Assembly (NCBI GenBank): GCA_019752975.1
Contig: JAIELM010000563.1
Coordinates: 1-9,358, forward strand
DNA: 9,358 nt
Source of the DNA: Undibacterium sp.
Lineage (GTDB): Bacteria; Pseudomonadota; Gammaproteobacteria; Burkholderiales; Burkholderiaceae_D
Reading direction: 5' to 3'
The notes beneath the pieces are model-generated. The model searched no databases. It saw only the letters and a program-made list of their open reading frames with translations, and was not told the origin of the DNA. Below are positions 1-5,368 of the stretch, one piece after another. The translations under genes and the position numbers were made by a program. Every line of letters starts with the position of its first letter. Within the stretch, counting starts at the first letter, position 1.

Positions 1-36
1 TCTGCGTCTAGCCAGCGCAATTTTGCGTAAGTCCTA
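1..36. mobile_element. Partial copy of the TAGGACTT inverted-repeat (MITE-like) element
   Basis: The block from about position 11 to 36 reads GCCAGCGCAATTTTGCG then TAAGTCCTA. It is the reverse complement of the left arm of the complete element at 3241-3310, with one base different. The element's other arm would lie beyond the left edge of the window, so completeness and target duplication cannot be judged here. It sits about 75 bp past the 3' end of the HD-GYP gene. No transposase is visible. Confidence 0.6.
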
Positions 37-110
37 AGGTAATCAGAAAATTTCAAGAGCGATCGAACCATTTTTTTTAGGCGTAAAGGCCATGATGGTC
101 ATGACGCTTG

Positions 111-1709
111 TTAATGATCGCTACCAATAATCCAATCAGGTTTTTGGGTTTCTAAAAAGGTGATGAGCGCTTGCACTACGTCAGGGTCAAATTGTTTTTC
201 GCTACGCTCTCTGAGATAGTTGAGCACTTCGGCTAGTGGCCACGGTTCCTTATATGGACGTCGATGCAGCAGGTCGTCGAAGACATCGACCACGGCAACG
301 ATTCGCGCCGCCAAAGGTATTTCGTATTGTTTGAGTTTGCGAGGATAGCCATTACCGTCAAAGTGTTCATGATGCCCACCCGCGATTTGCGCACCGATAC
401 TTAAGCTGCTGACGCCATCGACCATTTTGGCCGCGCGAGCCAATACCGCTTCGCCAATTTCGGCATGTTGCTCCATGATGCTGCGCTCTTCCGGTGTATG
501 GCTACCCGGTTTCAGTAGGACCGCATCAGGCGTGGCTACTTTGCCGACATCATGCAAAATGCTCGCGATACCGACGTAGGCCATAAAATGTGGTGTCGTT
601 TCTTCGACGAATTTTTCTGCTGCCTGAAGTTCTATGGCGATCGCCTCAGTTAAGCGACACACACGTCGCACATGACCGCCAGTTGTCGCATCGCGTGATT
701 CGGCTAGGTCGGCCAAGGCAATAACGGTGGCCTCTTGAGTGGTTTTAAGTAGGGCAAACATATGCAAGTTATCGAAGGCAGATGCGATGCGGTCACAAAA
801 TACTTTCAATAATCCACGTTCCAAATCACTTAGCGGCCATGGGGGTGAGAATGCGACCGCAAATTGATGACCATGTAGAGAACGGATAAATAGAACATCG
901 ACAGGGTGACCAAAAATACTGGTTTTTTCAGCGAAACATCGTTTGATAGCTGCGGACCAAGCATGCTCTTCAGGAAGCGTCATGCTTTCATATAAATGGC
1001 TTGAAAGGCCAGCGGTCGCAATCACAATTGGCGCCTTTTCCATCGTCAAATTATCTTTTTGCATGACACATAATACGCCTTCTGTGCCAAAATCAAGGAT
1101 CGCACCTATTTGTGTTAACACGCCAGAAGCTAAGTCTTTTAGAGAGCTGATTTGATACAAATTACTTGCCGCCTCCATGATCTTTGCTAAACCTTTGCGG
1201 TTGGTCTCTATGGTTTTTAAGCCTTCATAGCCACGCAGAGACGAAACCACCGTGGTAAATAGTTTTTGTGCGGTCAGTTCGGTTTTTGATTTGTAGTCAT
1301 TAATATCAAAGTCGACAATGACATCTTGTTCTGGTGCATGCCCAGGCTGTCCAGTGCGTAGAACAATTCGAACGAGGTTATTGTTGAGTTCTTCGCGAAT
1401 GCGTTTGACCAATTGTAATCCCGCATCATCTGTTTCCATCACCACGTCGAGGAGAACTAATGCGATGTTGGGTTCCTTGCTCAGAACTTCGAATCCTTCT
1501 TGTCCAGAATAGGCCGAAAGGATCTCGATTTCGATACCTCTGAAGGAAAAGTTTTTCAAGGCCAAGCGAGTGACAGCATGGACATCTGGCTCATCATCCA
1601 CAATCAACATGCGCCATTTAGATGTGCTAGCGGCATCCGATTCTATCTCTGCATCCTCGGGCATAATCCAGTCGAGGTCATCGTCATCTTCTGTCGTGTT
1701 GGAGTTCAA
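111..1709 (-). CDS. Response regulator with REC, DUF3369 and HD-GYP domains (predicted c-di-GMP phosphodiesterase)
   Basis: Cytoplasmic two-component output protein, 532 residues. An N-terminal receiver domain (about 33-155) has the acidic pair D38/D39, phospho-acceptor D88 in LLDVV, T119 in LRTG and the conserved lysine K140 in DYKSK. The middle (about 170-315) matches the DUF3369 sensor-like region found in this architecture. The C-terminus (about 325-515) is an HD-GYP domain with H346, the H386-D387 pair in ILHDVGK, H415, and the full signature H446-H447-E448...D451-G452-N-G454-Y455-P456. All expected metal and GYP residues are present, so I infer active hydrolysis of cyclic di-GMP, controlled by phosphorylation. 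The start is uncertain: TTG at 1709 has GAAAG about 7 nt upstream and an in-frame TGA shortly before it; the first ATG (residue 16) would still leave the receiver intact. No histidine kinase lies beside it, so its partner is elsewhere. Confidence 0.93.
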   Translation of the reverse strand: MNSNTTEDDDDLDWIMPEDAEIESDAASTSKWRMLIVDDEPDVHAVTRLALKNFSFRGIEIEILSAYSGQEGFEVLSKEPNIALVLLDVVMETDDAGLQLVKRIREELNNNLVRIVLRTGQPGHAPEQDVIVDFDINDYKSKTELTAQKLFTTVVSSLRGYEGLKTIETNRKGLAKIMEAASNLYQISSLKDLASGVLTQIGAILDFGTEGVLCVMQKDNLTMEKAPIVIATAGLSSHLYESMTLPEEHAWSAAIKRCFAEKTSIFGHPVDVLFIRSLHGHQFAVAFSPPWPLSDLERGLLKVFCDRIASAFDNLHMFALLKTTQEATVIALADLAESRDATTGGHVRRVCRLTEAIAIELQAAEKFVEETTPHFMAYVGIASILHDVGKVATPDAVLLKPGSHTPEERSIMEQHAEIGEAVLARAAKMVDGVSSLSIGAQIAGGHHEHFDGNGYPRKLKQYEIPLAARIVAVVDVFDDLLHRRPYKEPWPLAEVLNYLRERSEKQFDPDVVQALITFLETQKPDWIIGSDH

Positions 1710-1846
1710 GATATGCTTTCAAACGTGCGTGAATTAAAAGCCAAGAAGTGCAATCTATTGAATATCGACGGTTGATAGTCCCTAAGATTCTATGGGTAGC
1801 ACAAGTTAAAAGCGATACAAAAAAATCGAAGTTTCACTTTAAAACT

Positions 1847-1874
1847 GTTCTACTTCTCAAATTTTTACTATCAA
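1847..1874 (-). promoter_or_regulatory. Candidate sigma-70-type promoter for the HD-GYP gene
   Basis: On the minus strand TTGATA (1874-1869) and TAGAAC (1852-1847) are separated by 16 bp. This resembles -35 and -10 boxes, and would give a leader of about 130 nt before the TTG start at 1709. It is a pattern match only in an A/T-rich stretch where chance matches are common. Confidence 0.25.
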
Positions 1875-2066
1875 CGACTATGACAACACTACCCCTTGTC
1901 GTAAAAAAAATCCACAAGAATTACCCTAGAGGATGTTTTTTTTCGTATTCGTGTCGTTTCTCTGAAGAAAATAAGGCAGCTCACTAGGGGGGCATTTGGT
2001 CAGTGCTCAAAAACACGCGAGCTTAGGGGGCCGCGTTAGGCTTGTTTGTATTTTTCGGCAAGGCTT

Positions 2067-2119
2067 CTGGCGCAGTTTCGCCAGCGCTGGCTCTCGTCGT
2101 GAGTTGTATAGCTAGCTAT
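2067..2119. repeat. Hairpin and two perfect 12-bp palindromes downstream of the synthase gene
   Basis: CTGGCG (2067-2072) and CGCCAG (2079-2084) form a 6-bp stem with a 6-nt loop. Overlapping it is the perfect palindrome GCCAGCGCTGGC (2080-2091), and 16 bp later a second perfect palindrome ATAGCTAGCTAT (2108-2119). No T-run follows on the minus strand, so these are not a standard intrinsic terminator for the synthase gene. The role is unknown. Confidence 0.5.
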
Positions 2120-2127
2120 TCGCTCCC

Positions 2128-2202
2128 CATTCGTAGCAAAACTGTCTCGAAAAGTGCGTCCATCATCAAAAATGCTAATGAACAAGCTCGGTTAAAACTA
2201 GC
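2128..2202 (+). repeat. Direct repeat copy A, overlapping the synthase 3' end
   Basis: About 75 bp aligns with 3427-3503 in the same orientation at roughly 75-80 percent identity by eye. Shared blocks are CATTCG, GCAAAAC, CTCGAAAAGTGC, CTAATG and AAACTAGC. The synthase stop codon (2175-2177) and its last eight or so codons lie inside this copy. Copy A lacks the left half that makes copy B part of a fold-back element, so it looks like a truncated or decayed version. Confidence 0.6.
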
Positions 2203-3221
2203 TCCACTTTGCTCCTCAAGCGTCTGGCCCAATTTTGTATCGCGTAGTTGGAACTGACTCTGAATAATGAAGCAAATAGGATGCGGTAAATATCTCGGCG
2301 GCGAATTTTTGACACTGCTGATGGCGATAGCTTCAGCTGCTTGTTTTGGCTAGTGCTCGTTATGAGTAGCAGGGTCTCTAGGCCGATAATGATAGGCCAC
2401 AAACAGGCTAAACGTAGCCTAATTTGGTCTCGCGGAAGCAAGCAGACATAGGTAATAGCTGCGTCAAAGTGATCGAGTGTACGATGGATCAATGAAGAGA
2501 GGACGGGCTTGAATTTGTCCCTGCCGATCCCGTCCCATAGATCTTCTACGCTCAATCCAGCAGTGTCTAATAACGTCTTGGGAAGATAGCAGCGGCCTAT
2601 GCGTAAATCACTGCCGCAGTCGCGCAAGATGTTGGTCAGTTGTAGTGCTTGTCCAAAGCGTATTCCCAGTTGACACATATTGTTTTTATCAAGCGCTAGC
2701 GTCAAATGGGAAAACATTAATTCGGTCCAAAATTCACCAACGCAACCGGCCACTGAATAAGTGTAACGATTTAATTCTTCTTCGTTGTTTAAGATGGCGA
2801 CTTTACCCGAAGTCTCATCGGGAAAAAATTCAAGATCAAAGCGCATTCCTAAACTGATGGTGTGCAAAACTTTTTGTATCGCGATTTTGTCTTGATGACT
2901 GCTTTTAGAAAGTAAGGTGAGTATGTCCGGTAGCGCCTTGAATAAACGCTGTTCAGTGGCGTTGGCATGCACACTTAAGTGCGTGCTTGTATCAGCACTG
3001 GCAGAACCATGTTCAATCGCAGCGTAAAATTCCTGTAGCATGTCAAGTCGCTCACTGGCAGCGATTGCACTAGTATCGGCAATGGTGTCCGCGATGCGTG
3101 CCAATAGGTAAGCTAACGCAATCGGCTCGCGCATACCACTAGGTAGGGCGCGTAAGCTTAAATAGAAGGAGCGCGAAACTTGTTTTAAGAGTTCTAGCGG
3201 AAGCGGTGTGGGGTGTTGCAT
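2175..3221 (-). CDS. Squalene/phytoene synthase family protein
   Basis: Predicted head-to-head prenyl-diphosphate condensing enzyme of 348 residues, acting at the membrane surface on farnesyl or geranylgeranyl diphosphate to give squalene or phytoene. Both Asp-rich motifs that hold the magnesium-bound diphosphates are intact: D45-T-I-A-D49 and D201-C-G-S-D205, the latter within QLTNILRD...GRCYLP. The family's Y-x-x-x-V-A-G-x-V-G stretch is at 156-162, and a hydrophobic segment (LACLWPIIIGLETLLLI, about 271-287) may touch the membrane. The DT-x-x-D first motif and the length look more like squalene synthase than bacterial CrtB, but product cannot be settled from sequence. I prefer ATG at 3221 over the TTG immediately upstream. 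There is no good Shine-Dalgarno site, and a MITE-like element begins 19 bp upstream of the start. No other isoprenoid, carotenoid or hopanoid gene is in the window. Confidence 0.88.
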   Translation of the reverse strand: MQHPTPLPLELLKQVSRSFYLSLRALPSGMREPIALAYLLARIADTIADTSAIAASERLDMLQEFYAAIEHGSASADTSTHLSVHANATEQRLFKALPDILTLLSKSSHQDKIAIQKVLHTISLGMRFDLEFFPDETSGKVAILNNEEELNRYTYSVAGCVGEFWTELMFSHLTLALDKNNMCQLGIRFGQALQLTNILRDCGSDLRIGRCYLPKTLLDTAGLSVEDLWDGIGRDKFKPVLSSLIHRTLDHFDAAITYVCLLPRDQIRLRLACLWPIIIGLETLLLITSTSQNKQLKLSPSAVSKIRRRDIYRILFASLFRVSSNYAIQNWARRLRSKVELVLTELVH

Positions 3222-3240
3222 CAATAATTATTCTTAAAAG

Positions 3241-3310
3241 TAGGACTTGCGCAAAATTGCGCTGGCAAGGCGAACACAACAACGCCAGCGTCTGTTTTGG
3301 GTAAGTCCTA
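3241..3310. mobile_element. 70-bp MITE-like element with terminal inverted repeats and 5-bp target duplication
   Basis: The element starts with TAGGACTTGCGCAAAA and ends with TTTTGGGTAAGTCCTA, imperfect inverted repeats of about 26 bp that extend inward to GCTGGC / GCCAGC around a 17-nt centre. AAAAG occurs immediately on both sides (3236-3240 and 3311-3315), an exact 5-bp direct repeat as left by transposition. It has no room for a transposase and must have been moved in trans. A partial copy is at 1-36. It lies 19 bp upstream of the synthase start codon, inside what should be that gene's leader or promoter. Confidence 0.75.
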
Positions 3311-3386
3311 AAAAGATCGACTCTAGATAGGAGCGCCAATATACCTTGTAACAAAAAAAAATCCTAGCCAGTGAAGTTAATCCAAC

Positions 3387-3488
3387 ATTTTCCATTAGGC
3401 GTACCAACGATGCAGTGATGACGGCACATTCGCCGCAAAACCACCTCGAAAAGTGCATCCGTCATTATGATAAATCCTAATGGAAAAT
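3387..3488. repeat. 102-bp fold-back element with 13-bp perfect inverted ends
   Basis: ATTTTCCATTAGG (3387-3399) and CCTAATGGAAAAT (3476-3488) are perfect inverted repeats. Inside, TGATGACGG (3416-3424) can pair with CCGTCATTA (3459-3467) with one G-U pair, then CAC (3425-3427) with GTG (3453-3455), and TTCG (3429-3432) with CGAA (3447-3450), giving one long interrupted hairpin. No target duplication is seen. Since it ends 19 bp before the sigma-factor ATG, it is either a second small mobile repeat or a structured RNA leader. Confidence 0.6.
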
Positions 3489-3503
3489 CTCAGTTAAACT
3501 AGC
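3427..3503 (+). repeat. Direct repeat copy B, upstream of the sigma-factor gene
   Basis: This is the partner of copy A at 2128-2202, in the same orientation. It comprises the right two thirds of the fold-back element plus CTCAGTTAAACTAGC after its right end, so the repeated unit is larger than the hairpin. Copies A and B flank the synthase gene and the MITE-like element as about 1.3-kb spaced direct repeats. Confidence 0.6.
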
Positions 3504-3507
3504 GCCC

Positions 3508-4128
3508 ATGCCAAACGAATCGATGAACGAGTACTCCGATGAATTTTTGATGCTGCGTTATTGCGCTGGCGATCTGTTGGCGTTTCAAGAACTTTATCGT
3601 CGTCATAGTGCCGCTTTGTATCGCTTTATCGCTTGGCGTTCGCCGCGGGTCGAATGGGTAGATGAGATCATGCAAGATAGTTGGACTGCTTTGCATTTTG
3701 CAAGGGATAGGTATAAGGTAGAAGCGCGTTTTCGCAGCTATCTGTATCAAATTGCGCGTCATCGCTTGCTCGATTTAATCGCCCAACATCAATTGGTGTT
3801 GGCTTCGGATTTGGGTTGTGATGCCGACGGTGTAGCGATTTTTGAGCATATGGCTGATCTAGCCGATGGTGCACAAGAGTTGTTAACGCCAGAGCAGAGC
3901 GTCCAGCGCCGGCAAGAAAATGGCGATCTACATGCCGCCATCGCCGCCCTGCCTAGTGTACAAAAAGAAGCTTTGGTATTGCAGCAGTTTAATCATTTGA
4001 GTGTAGAGGAAATTGCGCAAGTGTCCGAAGTGTCGGTAGAAACGGTGAAGAGTCGCCTTCGTTATGCGATGCAAAAATTGCGGCAGCATTTTGCCAAAAA
4101 CCTAGCGACGCCAGAGGAGTTAGCGTGA
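3508..4128 (+). CDS. ECF-like RNA polymerase sigma factor (sigma-70 family)
   Basis: Cytoplasmic sigma subunit of 206 residues. Region 2 (about 13-95) shows the typical LRYCAGDLLAFQELYRRH opening, the acidic VDEIMQDSWT stretch for core binding, and FRSYLYQIARHRLLDL for -10 recognition. Region 4 (about 140-195) carries ALPSVQKEALVLQQF, then a helix-turn-helix LSVEEIAQVSEVSVETVKSRL for -35 recognition. Regions 1 and 3 are absent, as in ECF sigma factors. The linker (about 96-138) is longer than usual. Start choice is open: ATG 3508 and ATG 3523 (residue 6) both lack a clear Shine-Dalgarno site. Its stop overlaps the start of the next gene (TGATG at 4126-4130), so the two are translationally coupled. 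It probably controls its own operon, but I could not find a matching promoter pair. Confidence 0.92.
   Translation: MPNESMNEYSDEFLMLRYCAGDLLAFQELYRRHSAALYRFIAWRSPRVEWVDEIMQDSWTALHFARDRYKVEARFRSYLYQIARHRLLDLIAQHQLVLASDLGCDADGVAIFEHMADLADGAQELLTPEQSVQRRQENGDLHAAIAALPSVQKEALVLQQFNHLSVEEIAQVSEVSVETVKSRLRYAMQKLRQHFAKNLATPEELA
4113..4119 (+). promoter_or_regulatory. Ribosome-binding site deciding the membrane-protein start
   Basis: AGAGGAG lies inside the end of the sigma gene, 8 nt before ATG 4128 and 5 nt before GTG 4125. The spacing favours ATG 4128, one base overlapping the sigma stop codon. Confidence 0.6.
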
Positions 4129-5216
4129 TGAGCGAGCACCAAGAACAGCATTTTGAGGATTTTTTGCAGGGCAAGGATGAGCTCTCGCGTCAATTAAAAT
4201 CCTTAACTCAGCCTAGCCCGAGTGCGGCATTGGATCAGCTTATTCAAGCGAAAATCGCCGCGCAATTACAGCTTGAACAGCTTGAGGTAGAGCAGAAAAC
4301 AGTGCAGAAAGCAGATCTAAAAGCACCTCCGATTGCACCAGGTTTTTCAATTTGGTCAAAGTTAAAAGATTGGTGGTATTTACCCGTTGCTGTTACTGCC
4401 GTATTGGCGATTAGTCTCACGCACAATGTGCAGCAAGGTAGCGAAAATTTATCACCCGCACAGCCACAGCAAGTGGCGATATTAGGGGATAGCGTGCGCA
4501 GTGCAGCTTCTAATCATCAGTCAGTACCGATAACAATCATCCCACCAGCACCGGCAACAGCACCAGCACTCGCACCCAAACGCATTAAGCCAATTCAACT
4601 GGCGCTTAGCACGGAGAGGCCGGTGCAAGCTGCTACTGGATCTACGTCCAGTTTGGCGTCGACATCAGCACCAGCACCAGCAACAGCACCAGCGGTCAGC
4701 GAAGTAGCGAAGCAAGCGGAGGGCGGACAGACTGTTGTGATCACTGGATTACGCACCAAAATTGAGGTGTCGAATACAAACGATGGTATGGTATGGACAC
4801 CCGCTACAGGCGCGAGCGTCGCGCAGCAATCAGCTCAAGAACCACAAAATGAACGACGTCGCGACATCAGTACCATTCCTGTGACACGATCACCAGTTCC
4901 CGTATTAGAGATGAAGGCTGGCGTGACTCGCGGTGCTGAGTCCGAGCGATATACTACCGCACCGATCAGCGGTGCCAGCAATACAAATTTTGGGGCAGAT
5001 TTCGGACGTGTTAAAGCTGTAGATAAGGTGGAAGAAAAAAACCAGATTCCAGCTGCCGCGCTATTATGGTTGCAAACCATAGAAAAGCAGATCGACAACG
5101 GTAAGATGGAAGAGGCTCTGCAGGAATGGGGAAAATTTAAGCAACAATATCCCAACTATGTATTAACCCCCGCTATGCATGAAAAAATTCTGATCTTGGA
5201 AAAATCAAAAAAATAA
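4128..5216 (+). CDS. Single-pass membrane protein, candidate anti-sigma factor
   Basis: 362 residues, not assigned to a named family. Residues 1-81 are charged, with a likely helical or coiled-coil stretch (about 40-68) and no zinc-binding H-x3-C-x2-C motif. One membrane segment follows (about 84-100, LPVAVTAVLAISL). The rest would be periplasmic: a Pro/Ala-rich linker (about 135-195), the motif V-I-T-G-L-R-T-K-I-E-V-S-N-T-N (about 204-218), a second S-N-T-N-F-G-A-D-F-G-R (284-294), and a C-terminal helical piece (about 305-362; LLWLQTIEKQIDNGKMEEAL, then FKQQYPNY). Such a short C-terminal helical domain is known on proteins beside ECF sigma genes. Coupled position after the sigma gene and N-in/C-out topology suggest that the first 80 residues bind the sigma factor; this is inference. 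The shared motif with the next protein suggests joint action in the envelope. No signal peptide. Confidence 0.75.
   Translation: MSEHQEQHFEDFLQGKDELSRQLKSLTQPSPSAALDQLIQAKIAAQLQLEQLEVEQKTVQKADLKAPPIAPGFSIWSKLKDWWYLPVAVTAVLAISLTHNVQQGSENLSPAQPQQVAILGDSVRSAASNHQSVPITIIPPAPATAPALAPKRIKPIQLALSTERPVQAATGSTSSLASTSAPAPATAPAVSEVAKQAEGGQTVVITGLRTKIEVSNTNDGMVWTPATGASVAQQSAQEPQNERRRDISTIPVTRSPVPVLEMKAGVTRGAESERYTTAPISGASNTNFGADFGRVKAVDKVEEKNQIPAAALLWLQTIEKQIDNGKMEEALQEWGKFKQQYPNYVLTPAMHEKILILEKSKK
4543..4694 (+). repeat. Duplicated 26-bp Pro/Ala-coding unit
   Basis: The stretch 4543-4568, beginning CACCAGCACCGGCAACAG, recurs at 4669-4694 with 2 of 26 bases changed. Both copies encode alternating Pro-Ala-Thr-Ala of the presumed periplasmic linker of the membrane protein. 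This is probably slippage or local duplication in low-complexity coding DNA. Confidence 0.6.
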
Positions 5217-5260
5217 TTTGGCTTAGGAAGCGACCAAGTGCCTCGCGGCCTAGGTCAGCC

Positions 5261-5294
5261 TTTCGCTTTAATAGTTAAGCGAAAAAGTATTTTT
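5261..5294 (+). terminator. Possible intrinsic terminator or attenuator after the membrane-protein gene
   Basis: TTTCGCTT (5261-5268) and AAGCGAAA (5277-5284) form a perfect 8-bp stem with an 8-nt loop, followed by AAGTATTTTTC. The stem has only three G-C pairs and the T-run is short and offset, so termination is likely partial. It would separate expression of the sigma/membrane-protein pair from the large exported protein. Confidence 0.45.
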
Positions 5295-5319
5295 CTGAAT
5301 TTAACCCCATTTGCGATGC

Positions 5320-5347
5320 TCATCCGTTTAAGTATTTATACGGATGA
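5320..5347 (+). promoter_or_regulatory. Leader hairpin upstream of the VIT/VWA gene
   Basis: TCATCCGT (5320-5327) and ACGGATGA (5340-5347) form a perfect 8-bp inverted repeat around a 12-nt A/T-rich loop. It ends 10 bp before the Shine-Dalgarno sequence AGGGGA (5358-5363), itself 5 nt before ATG 5369. It could be an operator or a leader structure affecting translation. No T-run follows, so it is not a terminator. Confidence 0.4.
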
Positions 5348-5368
5348 ACCGGACCTTAGGGGAATAAC

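Larger units (their letters stand above)
1710..2174. other. Gene-free region between the HD-GYP and synthase genes
   Basis: About 465 bp with no convincing gene: the short open frames have no recognisable composition or ribosome site. The left part is A/T-rich and would carry the promoter of the minus-strand HD-GYP gene. The right part (about 2034-2174) is richer in G/C and holds two perfect 12-bp palindromes, a small hairpin and the start of a direct repeat shared with 3427-3503. Confidence 0.6.

Noticed and set aside
60..110. Intrinsic terminator of the HD-GYP gene, from the CATGA/TCATG hairpin near an eight-T run
   Set aside because: The T-run is on the plus strand, so the minus-strand transcript would carry A residues there; the stem is only 5 bp.
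1877..1908. Hairpin GACAA/TTGTC next to an A-run as terminator
   Set aside because: In plus direction the run is A, and in minus direction the T-run precedes the stem.
1748..1987. Small plus-strand open frame in the 1710-2174 gap
   Set aside because: Lysine- and phenylalanine-rich product of A/T-rich DNA with no ribosome site or family resemblance.
2034..2203. Integron attC site, because GTTAGGC (2035) and GTTAAAAC (2191) resemble core sites
   Set aside because: No matching inverse core is complementary to either, copy B's GTTAAAC at 3493 also lacks one (ATCCAAC does not pair), and no integrase or cassette array is present.
2042..2257. Plus-strand open frame across the 3' end of the synthase
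   Set aside because: It overlaps the well-supported synthase gene and direct repeat A, with no ribosome site.
3234..3458. Small minus-strand open frame in the divergent region
   Set aside because: It reads through the MITE-like and fold-back elements, has no ribosome site and no recognisable protein features.
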